Positions 44,614 to 55,553 of a stretch of DNA of 64,000 nt are shown piece after piece. Origin of the DNA: GCA-003244245 sp050699815 (GTDB lineage: Bacteria; Actinomycetota; Actinomycetes; Mycobacteriales; Pseudonocardiaceae). The position numbers and the translations under genes were made by a program. Below the pieces are notes generated by a model. It saw only the letters and a program-made list of their open reading frames with translations. It was not told where the DNA came from and did not search any database. Numbering within the stretch: position 1 is the stretch's first letter; every line of letters begins with the position of its first letter. The stretch lies in NCBI GenBank assembly GCA_050699815.1, contig JBOHFT010000002.1:11880-75879 (forward strand), given 5' to 3'.

Positions 44614-45849
44614 GTGGCCACGATCGACCTGGACAAGGTGACTAAGCGGTTCCCCGACGGCGCGCTCGCCGTGCAGGAGGTGGACCTCCAGATCGCCGAC
44701 GGCGAGTTCATCATCCTCGTCGGGCCCTCCGGGTGCGGCAAGTCGACGACCCTGAACATGATCGCCGGCTTGGAGGACATCACGTCCGGCGAGCTGCGGA
44801 TCGGGGGCGAGCGGGTCAACGAGCGGGCGCCCAAGGACCGCGACCTGGCAATGGTGTTTCAGTCCTACGCGCTCTATCCGCACATGACTGTTCGGGAGAA
44901 CATCGCCTTCCCGCTCACCCTCGCCCGGGCCGGCCGCGCCATCATCGAAGCCCGCGTGAGTGACACCGCGAACCTGCTCGGCCTCACCGGTCTCCTGGAC
45001 CGCAAGCCGGCCACGCTGTCCGGCGGACAGCGGCAGCGGGTAGCGATGGGGCGCGCGATCGTGCGCAAGCCCCAAGCGTTCCTGATGGACGAGCCACTGT
45101 CCAACTTGGACGCCAAGCTGCGGGTGCAGATGCAGGTTTCGGTGGCCCGGCTGCAGAAGCAGTTGGGCACCACAACTGTCTATGTGACGCACGACCAGAC
45201 CGAAGCGATGCGGCTGGGGGATCGGGTGGTCGTGATGCGCGGCGGGGTGGTGCAGCAGGTCGGTGCGCCACAGTTTCTCTATGAGCACCCGGTGAACTTG
45301 TTCGTCGCAGGATTCATCGGCTCGCCGGCAATGAACTTCCTGCCCGCGCGCCTAGCGGACAACGCCCTGCATTGCGCATTGGGCGAGCTGCGGCTATCCG
45401 ACCGGATGTGTCGCACGCTGGAAGCGGCGGACGCTCCCCGCGAATTCATCATGGGTGTACGGCCCGAGCACTTCGAGGACGCCGCGCTGGTGGAGCCCGG
45501 GGCCAGGGAGCACGGCGTGATATTTGCTGCTCAGGTCGAGGTGCTGGAATCAATGGGCTCGGATAAGTATGCCCACTTCTCGCTGGACGGCGAGCAGGCT
45601 AGTGCAGCCGAGCTTGATGAACTCGCTGCCGACGCAGGCACCGCCGATGTCCCCGGTCCTGGCTCCGGCCAGCTGGTCACCCGGCTGTCCGCCGCATCGG
45701 CTGCGACTGAGGGAGAAAGGATACAGGTCTGGTTCGACCCGGATCGAGTCCACGTCTTCGATCCCTCCGATGGTCGCAACCTCATCCCCAGCTCTGGCGC
45801 ACCTCAGGTTAAGCAGTATCAATTGCTAGGACCCAGAGTGTCCGGTTGA
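44614..45849 (+). CDS. sugC: ABC transporter ATP-binding protein SugC
   Basis: MalK-type ATPase of the importer, 411 residues. Walker A GPSGCGKSTTLNMI, Q-loop FQSYALYPHM, signature LSGGQRQRVAMGRA, Walker B FLMDEPLSNLDAKL and H-loop VTHDQTEAM are all present; a TOBE/OB-fold regulatory domain follows, with VGVRPEHF-like MGVRPEHFED. The GTG start is 2 bp after the sugB stop. The 3' end overlaps the convergent PadR gene by 24 bp. Confidence 0.94.
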   Translation: MATIDLDKVTKRFPDGALAVQEVDLQIADGEFIILVGPSGCGKSTTLNMIAGLEDITSGELRIGGERVNERAPKDRDLAMVFQSYALYPHMTVRENIAFPLTLARAGRAIIEARVSDTANLLGLTGLLDRKPATLSGGQRQRVAMGRAIVRKPQAFLMDEPLSNLDAKLRVQMQVSVARLQKQLGTTTVYVTHDQTEAMRLGDRVVVMRGGVVQQVGAPQFLYEHPVNLFVAGFIGSPAMNFLPARLADNALHCALGELRLSDRMCRTLEAADAPREFIMGVRPEHFEDAALVEPGAREHGVIFAAQVEVLESMGSDKYAHFSLDGEQASAAELDELAADAGTADVPGPGSGQLVTRLSAASAATEGERIQVWFDPDRVHVFDPSDGRNLIPSSGAPQVKQYQLLGPRVSG

Positions 45850-46158
45850 GATGCCTCTCACGCCCGAGCGCGCCGACGCATCCTGGAGGGCCTTGCGGGC
45901 CGCCGATGCGCCTTCCTCGGTGAGCCGGTAGTAACGGCGCCGCGGCCGGGCCGCCGCCCGCGGATCTAGATCTTCCCACTCATCGATCAGCCAGCCGTGG
46001 TCCAGGAACCGCTGGAGGATCGGGTACGTGGTCCCCGGCAGCAGGCCGGTGCGTCCGGTGATCTCCAAACCGTAGAGGGCCGCGGTGGGGTCGTCATCCC
46101 AGACCTGCAGGAGGGCCTCGAGAACCATCCGGACGGTGGTCGTCATCCTGGGAGCCAT
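45826..46158 (-). CDS. PadR-family transcriptional regulator
   Basis: A 110-residue winged-helix regulator of the short PadR type: ALYGLEITGRTGLLPGTTYPIL is the recognition region, DHGWLIDEWED follows, and ARPRRRYYRLTEEGASAA is the wing. A stop overlapping sugC by 24 bp on the opposite strand makes it a possible but unproven regulator of the transporter. An alternative start four residues in (MTTTVRM) is equally likely. Confidence 0.88.
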   Translation of the reverse strand: MAPRMTTTVRMVLEALLQVWDDDPTAALYGLEITGRTGLLPGTTYPILQRFLDHGWLIDEWEDLDPRAAARPRRRYYRLTEEGASAARKALQDASARSGVRGISTGHSGS

Positions 46159-46243
46159 ACCTGAAGTCTAGTGAGGGCTTGCCCGTAGTCAATTGAGGCC
46201 GGGTGCGCGCTGCGGAAGCCCACTGTCCGAACAGGAGTGGTAC

Positions 46244-47101
46244 TCAGCGGGCGAGCAGGTCGTCGCACAGCGCGATCAGCCGCTGCCGGAGGGGGGCGGC
46301 CCGCCGCGCAAATCTCTGCTGTGCCCGGGCGTACTCGGCTCGCCCGGTGGCGGTCTCGATCGGCACCGGCGGGTAGCCCAGCTCGGCGAGGTCATACGGG
46401 CTGGCGCGCATATCCAGCTCGCGGACCGCCACGGCCAGCTCGAAACAGTCCGCTACCAGCTCTGACGGGGTGGCTGGCGCAAGTTTGTAGGCCCACTTGT
46501 AGAGGTCCATCGTCGCATGCAGGCAGCCCGGCTGTGCCAGCTCGATCTGCGTGCCACGGGTGGGCTGCAGGGCGTTGCGCGGCCGGGCGGCAGGGGTGAA
46601 GAACCGGAACGCGTCGTGGTGGGTGCAGCGCACCGGCAGTGACTCCAGCACCGCGTCGCTGCCGGCCGGGCCCAGCCGCAGCGGCCAGGAGGCGTGCCGG
46701 ATCTCGCCTGGCGGCTGCCGGTACACCATCGCCCATTCGTGCAGCCCGAAGCAGGCCAGCTGCGGTGTTCGGGCGGCGGTCGCCGTCAGCAGGTCCCGCA
46801 CGAAGCCGGCGGTGCGCCGCAGCCGGTCGCCGGGCGGTCCTAACCGCACTCCTTCCGGGCTACGCAGATAGCCGGTGAGGCCGAGGTACTCGTCTGCACC
46901 GGCGAGCGCTACCCCGGGCCCAGGGTGCCAGCGCTCCAGCTGCGCCGGGCGGTGCGAGTAGTAGGTGAACAGGAAATCCAGCACGGGATGCGGCCGGGTG
47001 CGGTCCCGGTGCGGACCGGTGATCCGGCCGACCCGCGCGCGGTGTGCGGTGGCCCGGGCCCGCCACACCGGCTCGGGCCACACGGTCACAGCTGCCCTCA
47101 C
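46244..47101 (-). CDS. Putative 3-methyladenine DNA glycosylase-type conserved protein
   Basis: A 285-residue actinobacterial protein found next to the CBS-domain hemolysin-like genes. It has conserved blocks PHPVLDFLFTYYSHRPAQLE and HPGPGVALAGADEYL, FGLHEWAMVYRQ, HHDAFRFFTP and CLHATMDLYKWAYKL. Relatives carry the name 3-methyladenine DNA glycosylase, but I see no helix-hairpin-helix or Asp motif to support it, so the function is doubtful. It reads in the same direction as the two genes upstream and starts 38 bp after them. Start is a GTG. Confidence 0.7.
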   Translation of the reverse strand: MRAAVTVWPEPVWRARATAHRARVGRITGPHRDRTRPHPVLDFLFTYYSHRPAQLERWHPGPGVALAGADEYLGLTGYLRSPEGVRLGPPGDRLRRTAGFVRDLLTATAARTPQLACFGLHEWAMVYRQPPGEIRHASWPLRLGPAGSDAVLESLPVRCTHHDAFRFFTPAARPRNALQPTRGTQIELAQPGCLHATMDLYKWAYKLAPATPSELVADCFELAVAVRELDMRASPYDLAELGYPPVPIETATGRAEYARAQQRFARRAAPLRQRLIALCDDLLAR

Positions 47102-47123
47102 CCCATTACGGTAACAGGCGTTT

Positions 47124-47180
47124 TGTCTCCAGAACGCGTTAACCGGGCCCGGAATTACTGCATTCTGTCTCCAGAACGCG
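47124..47180. repeat. 15-bp direct repeat at the end of the first CBS-domain gene
   Basis: TGTCTCCAGAACGCG occurs at 47124-47138 and 47166-47180, 42 bp apart. The second copy encodes the C-terminal RVLET of the CBS protein; the first follows its stop codon directly. Confidence 0.7.
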
Positions 47181-48236
47181 GCTGATGGGCGGGACGTGGG
47201 TGGCGTCGCGGACGGTGCCGACGTATTCCTCTACCAGGTCTTCTAGTGCGACTACTCCTGCGGTGCTCCCGTCCGGACCTGTGACGCGGGCGAGGTGGCT
47301 GCGTGAACGGCGCAGCAGCGCCACCGCCTCGTCGAGCTTGGCGGTGGACTGCACCTCGGGTAGCGGGCGCACGCGGCTCGAGGGCACCGGCGTGTCCGGC
47401 GGCTGGCCGAGCAGCTCCAGCACGTCCTTGACGTGCAGGTAGCCCACCAGCTGCTCGTCGGCGCCTAGTCGGCGGTCACACAGCGGGAAGCGGGAGAAAC
47501 CGGTCTGCGCCACGGCGCGCTCGATGTCGCCCAGGGTGGGCGCGGCGGGAACCGTGGTCAGCCCGGATCTCGGGACCAGTACGTCGGCCACGGTCCGCTC
47601 CCTCGTCGACAACGTCTGGGTCAGCCTGCGCTGCTCCTGGCTGTCCAGCAGCCCCTCGCGGCTGGACTCGGCGATCAGGTTGGCCAGCTCGTCGGGGCTG
47701 TAGGCGTTCTCGAGCTCGTCGCGAGGCTGCACGCCGAACGCGCGCAGCACCAGCCGCGCGGCCCAGCTGAACAGCGCAATGACCGGCCGCGTCACCCGGG
47801 TGAAGGCAACCAGCGGCGGCACCATCCACAGCGCGGTGCGCTCCGGGCCGGCGATCGCGATGTTCTTGGGCACCATCTCGCCGAGCAGGATGTGCGCCAC
47901 CGTGACGATGCCCAGCGCGACGACGAACGAGACGGTGTGCAGCACCGGGCCGGGCATCCCGAGCGGGTCGGCCAGCCATTCCAGCTGGGTGGCGACGGCG
48001 GGCTCGCCGAGCGAGCCCAGCCCCAGCGAGCAGATGGTGATCCCGAGCTGCGCCGCGGCCAGCATCAGCGGCAACTTCTCCCCGGCCCGGATTACCGTGC
48101 GCGCCCGGTGCACGCCGCGGTTGGCCATCGACTCCAGCCGGTCTCGCCGCGCGCTGATCAAGGCGAATTCGGCGCCGACAAAGAAGGCGTTCGCGGCCAG
48201 CAGCACCAGTGCGGCCAGCAGCGCAGCAGTACTCAC
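47139..48236 (-). CDS. CNNM/CBS-domain membrane protein (CorC/hemolysin family)
   Basis: A 365-residue integral membrane protein with an N-terminal DUF21/CNNM domain (LLAANAFFVGAEFALISARR, then MLAAAQLGITICSLGLGSL and LLGEMVPKNIAIAGPE) and two CBS motifs (about 215-335). It lacks the CorC_HlyC C-terminal domain. Relatives transport or sense Mg/Co ions. Its GTG overlaps the stop of the upstream paralogue (TAGTG), so the pair forms an operon and perhaps a heterodimer, as with Rv1841c/Rv1842c. Confidence 0.9.
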   Translation of the reverse strand: MSTAALLAALVLLAANAFFVGAEFALISARRDRLESMANRGVHRARTVIRAGEKLPLMLAAAQLGITICSLGLGSLGEPAVATQLEWLADPLGMPGPVLHTVSFVVALGIVTVAHILLGEMVPKNIAIAGPERTALWMVPPLVAFTRVTRPVIALFSWAARLVLRAFGVQPRDELENAYSPDELANLIAESSREGLLDSQEQRRLTQTLSTRERTVADVLVPRSGLTTVPAAPTLGDIERAVAQTGFSRFPLCDRRLGADEQLVGYLHVKDVLELLGQPPDTPVPSSRVRPLPEVQSTAKLDEAVALLRRSRSHLARVTGPDGSTAGVVALEDLVEEYVGTVRDATHVPPISRVLETECSNSGPG

Positions 48237-49561
48237 TAGGTCACCTGCCGTGCTCGTGCGGTCCGGGTGATCCGGAGCTCTGCGATACGGTGGCGGTCCA
48301 TCCGGGTCACGGTCAGCCGCCAACCGTCGAGATTGACCTCGTCGCCGACGTCGGGGATGCGGCCCAGCCGCTCCAGCATGAGCCCGGCCACCGTCTCGTA
48401 GTCGCCTTCGGGCATCACGCATCCGATGGCATCGGCCACCTCGTCGGCCCGCAGCAGCCCGGAGATGGCCCAGCTGTGCTCGCCCAGCGGCTGGACCTGG
48501 GAGACTTCCAGGCGGTCGTGCTCGTCGCGGACGTCGCCGACGATCTCCTCGACTAGGTCCTCGAGGGTGACGATGCCCGCGGTGCCGCCGTATTCGTCGA
48601 CCACGATCGCGACCTGCAGGCCCTGGCCGCGCAGCCGGTCGAGCAGCGCGTCGCCGTCCAGTGAGCTCGGCACGGTGGGGACCGGGCTGGCCAGCGTGCC
48701 GGCCGGGGTTTCGGCGCGCTGGTCGGCCGGCACCGCGAATGCCTGCTTGACGTGCACCACGCCGCGCACGTCGTCGAGGTCGCTGCCGTAGACCGGGAAG
48801 CGGGAGAACCCGGTCCGCCGTGCGGCGTCCACCAGGGCAAGGACGGTCGCGTCCGCCCGGAGCGCCACCACCTGCACCCGGGGGGTCATCAGTTCCTCCG
48901 CGGTGCGCTCACCGAACCGCAGCGAGCGATCCAGCAGGGTCGCGGTTCCCTGGTCGAGCGTGCCCTGCTGGGCGCTGCTGCGGACCAGCGAGCCGAGTTC
49001 CTGCGGGGAGCGCGCGGACCGCAGCTCCTCGGTCGGCTCGATGCCGACCCGGCGCAAGATCGTGTTCGCCGAGCCGTTCAGCGCCGAGATCAGCCAGCGG
49101 AACGCGGTGGAGAACACGTTGAGCAGGCCGGCGACCTGACGTGCGGTCTGCAGCGGCCGGGCGATGGCCAGGTTCTGCGGGACGAGTTCGCCGAACACCA
49201 TCGACACCCCGGTGGCTAGGGTCAGCGCGATCCCCAGCGACACCCCGCCCGCGGCGCCCGGGGGCACCCGGGCCCCCTCGATCCAGGGCTGGATCAGATC
49301 AGCGATGGCCGGCTCGGCCACGTACCCGGTGAGCAGGGTGGTGATCGTGATACCGACCTGCGCCCCGGACAGCTGAAACGACAGTGTGCTGTGCGCGTGT
49401 TTGACCAGCCGGGCACGGCGGTCCCCGGCCTGCCGCACGTTCGCGTCGACGGTGCTGCGTTCCAGCGCGGTGAGGGCGAACTCACCGGCGACGCAGAAGA
49501 AGGTTCCTGCGGTCAGCACGGCCACCGCGAGCAAGCCCAGGATGCTGAGCAGAATGCCCAT
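48236..49561 (-). CDS. CNNM/CBS/CorC_HlyC membrane protein (hemolysin family)
   Basis: The full-length paralogue, 441 residues: DUF21 domain with FFCVAGEFALTALERS, LSGAQVGITITTLLTGYVAEP and FGELVPQNLAIARP, two CBS motifs with TGFSRFPVYGSDLDDVRGVVH and VVDEYGGTAGIVTLEDL, and a C-terminal CorC_HlyC domain with GDYETVAGLML. First gene of a three-gene minus-strand operon. A 7-bp GC hairpin (49595-49613) lies just upstream in its leader. Confidence 0.92.
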   Translation of the reverse strand: MGILLSILGLLAVAVLTAGTFFCVAGEFALTALERSTVDANVRQAGDRRARLVKHAHSTLSFQLSGAQVGITITTLLTGYVAEPAIADLIQPWIEGARVPPGAAGGVSLGIALTLATGVSMVFGELVPQNLAIARPLQTARQVAGLLNVFSTAFRWLISALNGSANTILRRVGIEPTEELRSARSPQELGSLVRSSAQQGTLDQGTATLLDRSLRFGERTAEELMTPRVQVVALRADATVLALVDAARRTGFSRFPVYGSDLDDVRGVVHVKQAFAVPADQRAETPAGTLASPVPTVPSSLDGDALLDRLRGQGLQVAIVVDEYGGTAGIVTLEDLVEEIVGDVRDEHDRLEVSQVQPLGEHSWAISGLLRADEVADAIGCVMPEGDYETVAGLMLERLGRIPDVGDEVNLDGWRLTVTRMDRHRIAELRITRTARARQVT

Positions 49562-49746
49562 TCATGCCGTCCCGGGGGGCGGCGGGTCGTGGGAGCCGGG
49601 CGCAGCGCCCGGCCCGGTACTACAGCCAGGCGTCGATGCGGATGGCACCGAGTTCGTCACTCCTCGCAAGCGTGGGGTTCTGCCCGATTCTACGGGTTTC
49701 CGGTGGGCTGTCGAACGTGCCGCAGGCAGGGGACCTCCATTCGGGC

Positions 49747-49752
49747 TAACGT
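49747..49752 (+). promoter_or_regulatory. -10 box (TAACGT) before LOG-like gene
   Basis: TAACGT ends 8 nt before the GTG at 49761, fitting leaderless transcription. No ribosome binding site is visible. Confidence 0.4.
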
Positions 49753-49760
49753 GTCTGTTC

Positions 49761-50636
49761 GTGCGGATCGGCATCCTGGGTGGACCCGGAATCTCCCCCG
49801 GCGCGCTGTGGGACGGAGCTGTCCAGCGGCTGGGCAAGGAGCTGGCTCGGCGCGGCTGGGGCATGGTGCTCGGGGTACCCGGGTCGGCCGGATTCGACAC
49901 CATCGGGTCCGAGGTGGACGTCGTGGAGGTGGTCGCGCGTGGCGCCGAGCCGGGCACGGGGACCGCTGATCTGCGGGCCGTGGAAGGGCGGGGTGCGCGG
50001 CTGGAGGTGGTTCGGCTGCTGTCCGACGCCGTCGTGGTGCTGCCCGGCGGGGTCGATGTGCTGGCCGATCTGCTCGCCCTGCTCGCCGAGCAGGCGCTGG
50101 GGCTCAGCGGCAAACCGTGTGGCGTACTGGACCCGGCCGGGCTGCTCGACGCGCTGGCCGAGCAGCTTGACGCGCTGGGCCTGGTTGGCTTCCCGGCTGC
50201 ACCGCTGCTGCGGGCGGCTGATCCGGCCGCCCTGCTGGACCAGCTCGCCGCGTGGCGTCCCCACGGGGGAGGCGAGGTGCGTGATGCGGTCGCCTGGTTG
50301 CGCGTCAACGATTCCAGCCTGACTCTGCTGCCCGGGCCGGCCGGGCTGGGCCTGCCCGGCGGTCCGCGTGGGCCGGGGGAGCGCGGAGCGGTGGCCCTGT
50401 GCCGGTTGCTGGAGCAGCGCTGGTCGGTGCGGCTGCACCCGGAACGGCTGCGCCCGGCGGCCGCGCTGGTGGTGCCGGAACCCGACGGCGGGTGGCGGCG
50501 GGTGAGTTGCTACCGGGCCAACGGCGTGCAGCCGGTGGTGCCCGGCGGGGTGTCGCATCCGATGGGGGAGACCGCAGGCTGCGACCCCACGGCCGCTGCC
50601 CTCCAGGAACTGCTCCGTCGGGGCCGGCTGTGGTAG
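49761..50636 (+). CDS. LOG-family-like protein with degenerate active site
   Basis: A 291-residue Rossmann-type protein. The opening MRIGILGGPGISPGALW, GWGMVLGVPGSAGFDTIGSE, VVVLPGGVDVLADLLALL and GKPCGVLDPAGLLDALAEQL follow the order of nucleotide 5'-monophosphate phosphoribohydrolases (LOG). The hallmark PGGxGTxxE is PGGVDVLAD here, so the catalytic Glu and the GT pair are missing. An extra C-terminal region of about 90 residues (PERLRPAAALVVPEPDGG) is not part of LOG. Convergent with guaB1 (3-bp gap). Function unknown. Confidence 0.65.
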   Translation: MRIGILGGPGISPGALWDGAVQRLGKELARRGWGMVLGVPGSAGFDTIGSEVDVVEVVARGAEPGTGTADLRAVEGRGARLEVVRLLSDAVVVLPGGVDVLADLLALLAEQALGLSGKPCGVLDPAGLLDALAEQLDALGLVGFPAAPLLRAADPAALLDQLAAWRPHGGGEVRDAVAWLRVNDSSLTLLPGPAGLGLPGGPRGPGERGAVALCRLLEQRWSVRLHPERLRPAAALVVPEPDGGWRRVSCYRANGVQPVVPGGVSHPMGETAGCDPTAAALQELLRRGRLW

Positions 50637-50639
50637 GAG

Positions 50640-52100
50640 TCACCAGCCGGTCGGCAGCGGGCGGCCCTCGGCGAACCCGGCCGCGGACTGGACCCCGATC
50701 ACGGCGCGCTCGGACAGCTCTGGCAACGTCCTGGCACCGGCGTAGCTGCAGGCGCTGCGCACCCCGGCGCAGATGTGGTCGATGAGGTCCTCCACCCCGG
50801 GACGGCTCGGGTCCAGGTACATCCGGGCGGTCGAGATGCCCTCCTCGCACAGTGCCTTGCGGGCCCGGTCGAAGGTGTCGCCGTGGGTGGTGCGGGCGGC
50901 GATGGCGCGCTTGGAGGCCATCCCGTAAGACTCCTTGTAGAGCCGCCCAGCCTCGTCGCGCTGGAGGTCACCGGGTGACTCGTAGGTGCCCGCGAACCAT
51001 GAGCCGATCATCACGTTCGCCGCCCCCGCGGCCAGCGCCAGCGCGACGTCCCGTGGGTGGCGCACCCCCCCGTCGGCCCAGACGTGACCACCGGCGGCGC
51101 GAGCCGCGGCGGCGCATTCGGCCACCGTGGAGAACTGCGGCCGGCCGACTCCGGTGAGCATCCGGGTGCTGCACATCGCACCCGGACCTACCCCGACCTT
51201 GACGATGTCGGCCCCGGCCTCGAGCAAGTCGCGGGTGCCCTGCGCGGAGACCACATTCCCGGCCACCACCGGCACGCTCGGCTCGCATGATCGGACCGCG
51301 CGCAGGGCGTCGAGCATCTTGGCCTGGTGGCCGTGTGCGGTGTCGACGACCAGCACGTCGGCCCCGGCTGCGAGCAGTGCCTCGGTCTTGGCCGTGACGT
51401 CACCGTTCACCCCGAGCGCCGCGGCCACCCGCAGCCGGCCGTGGGCGTCGCGCGCGGGGGAGTACAGCTCGGCACGCAACGCGCCGGTGGGGGTCAGCAC
51501 CCCGACCAGCGCCCCGTCGGCGTCCACCGCCAGCGCCAGCTCCTGGCGGCGGTGGTGCAGCTGCTCGAAGATCTTGCGTGGTTCGGCGCCGGCGGGCACC
51601 ACGACCAGCTCGGTCTGTGCTACATCGCCCAGCCGGGTGAAGCGGTCCACCGCGGTCAGCTCGGCCTCGGTCACCAGCCCCACCGGACGGCCCGCGCCGT
51701 CGAGCACCACCACAGCGCGGTGCGCCCGCTTCGGCAGCAGGTTGACCGCATCGGCGACGGCGTCCCGCGGGCCCAGTGTGAGTGCCGTGTCCAGCACCAG
51801 GTGCCGCGACTTCACCCACGCCACGGTCTCGGCGACCACCGCTGGGTCCACATCCTGGGGCAGCACCACCAGCCCGCCGCGGCGGGCCACCGTCTCGGCC
51901 ATCCGGCGGCCCGCTACCGCGGTCATATTGGCCACCACAAGCGGGATCGTGGTGCCCGAGCCATCCACAGTGGACAGGTCCGCATCGAACCGGGACGCCA
52001 CGTCGGAGCACAACGGCATCAAAAAGACATCGTCGTAAGTAAGCTCATAACCAGACCCACACCCATCCAAAAACCGCACCCCACCAACGTTACCCGCCAT
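50640..52100 (-). CDS. guaB1: GuaB1-type IMP dehydrogenase/GMP reductase with CBS domains
   Basis: A 486-residue member of the IMPDH/GMPR family. The barrel has TYDDVFLMP, a phosphate-binding VGVGPGAMCSTRM with the catalytic Cys, GNVVSAQGTRDLLEAGAD, ADGGVRHPRDVALALAAG and the flap LYKESYGMASKRA. Two CBS motifs are inserted (about residues 95-215). Actinobacterial GuaB1 proteins have been shown to be GMP reductases rather than IMPDHs. Counterpart Rv1843c. The ATG at 52100 is preceded by a long inverted repeat; the first 25 codons are unusually A/T-rich. Confidence 0.92.
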   Translation of the reverse strand: MAGNVGGVRFLDGCGSGYELTYDDVFLMPLCSDVASRFDADLSTVDGSGTTIPLVVANMTAVAGRRMAETVARRGGLVVLPQDVDPAVVAETVAWVKSRHLVLDTALTLGPRDAVADAVNLLPKRAHRAVVVLDGAGRPVGLVTEAELTAVDRFTRLGDVAQTELVVVPAGAEPRKIFEQLHHRRQELALAVDADGALVGVLTPTGALRAELYSPARDAHGRLRVAAALGVNGDVTAKTEALLAAGADVLVVDTAHGHQAKMLDALRAVRSCEPSVPVVAGNVVSAQGTRDLLEAGADIVKVGVGPGAMCSTRMLTGVGRPQFSTVAECAAAARAAGGHVWADGGVRHPRDVALALAAGAANVMIGSWFAGTYESPGDLQRDEAGRLYKESYGMASKRAIAARTTHGDTFDRARKALCEEGISTARMYLDPSRPGVEDLIDHICAGVRSACSYAGARTLPELSERAVIGVQSAAGFAEGRPLPTGW

Positions 52101-52107
52101 CCGGACC

Positions 52108-52168
52108 GCATTCAGCGGGCTGAGCGGGGTTACTGGCACCGAATAGCCCCGCCCAGCCCGCTGAATGC
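52108..52168. promoter_or_regulatory. 22-bp inverted repeat between divergent guaB1 and pfkB-type genes
   Basis: Arms at 52108-52129 (starts GCATTCAGCGGGCTG) and 52147-52168 match in 21 of 22 bases with a 17-nt spacer. The element fills most of the 83-bp region between the two start codons. It could form a strong hairpin in either leader transcript or bind a dimeric regulator. Confidence 0.75.
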
Positions 52169-52183
52169 AGCGAGGAGCCGCTG

Positions 52184-53088
52184 ATGCCAACTCGGGGGTT
52201 GTTTGTTGGGTTGGCCACCCTGGATCTTGTTCAGCGGGTGGGGTGGCTGCCCGGGGTTGACGAGAAGGTTGTTGCCCTGCGCAGCGATCTGGCCGCCGGG
52301 GGTCCCGCCGCAGTCGCCGCGGTGGCGTTCGGCGCGCTGGGCGGGCGCAGCGTGCTGGTCTCCGCACTGGGCCCCGGTCCGGTTGGCCGGCTGGCCGCGG
52401 GGGAGCTGGATCGCGTCGGGGTGCAGATCGTGGACGCCTGGGCAGCCGGTGCAGATCTCAGCATCTCGGCGATCGCTGTGCTCGATGCGACGGGAGAGCG
52501 GTCGGTGGTGTCCCGCAACGCCGCGGACGTGGTCGCCGCGGTGCCCGCCGACCTGCCGGTCCTGACCCGGGACACGGATGTGGTGCTGATCGACGGGCAT
52601 CATCCCGATCTGGCCGTGGCCGCCGCGCGGGCTGCCCGAGCCGCCGGGGTTCCGGTGGTGCTGGACTGCGGCAGCGCCAAGCCGGTGTACGCCGGGCTCG
52701 TGCCGCTGGCCGATGCCGCGGTGTGCTCGGCCGGCTTCACGGTGGGCGGGCTCGGTGGATTCGACGCGATCGCCGCGGCACTGCTGGCCGGCGGAGCCCG
52801 GCTGGTGGCGATGACCGCCGGGGCTGCGCCGGTGCGCTGGCGGACCCGCGACGCCACCGGCGCCGTCGAGGTCCCGCCGGTCGCCGTCTGCGACACCCTG
52901 GGCGCCGGGGACGTGCTGCACGGAGCGGTCGCCTTCGCCCGGGCCCGCGGGGTGGCCGATCCGCAGCGCTGCCTGCGCTTCGGCGTCGCGGTGGCCTCGC
53001 TGCGGGTGCAGCACATCGGTCCGCGGGCCTGGCTGGACGATCAGCGGCTGGGAGTTCTGGCGGCAGGGCTGGGCCAGCCCGCTTCGGG

Positions 53089-53092
<4 letters not shown>
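52184..53092 (+). CDS. PfkB-family carbohydrate/nucleoside kinase
   Basis: A 302-residue ribokinase-fold kinase. It has the N-terminal FVGLATLDLVQRVGWLP, the glycine pair in AAGGPAAVAAVAFGALGG and the C-terminal anion-hole motif CDTLGAGDVLHGAVAFA with the catalytic Asp. The ATG at 52184 follows GAGGAG. Substrate is not evident; sugar or nucleoside are both possible, and its neighbour is a GH65 enzyme that would release sugar or sugar phosphate. The gene overlaps the GH65 3' end by 4 bp on the opposite strand. Confidence 0.88.
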
Positions 53093-55527
<2,435 letters not shown>

Positions 55528-55553
55528 CCGTGTGTCTGGCTCAGGTCAACCGA

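Noticed and set aside
47101..47190. Insertion-sequence end or attachment site
   Set aside because: The 15-bp direct repeats flank only 27 bp and no transposase or integrase gene is near.
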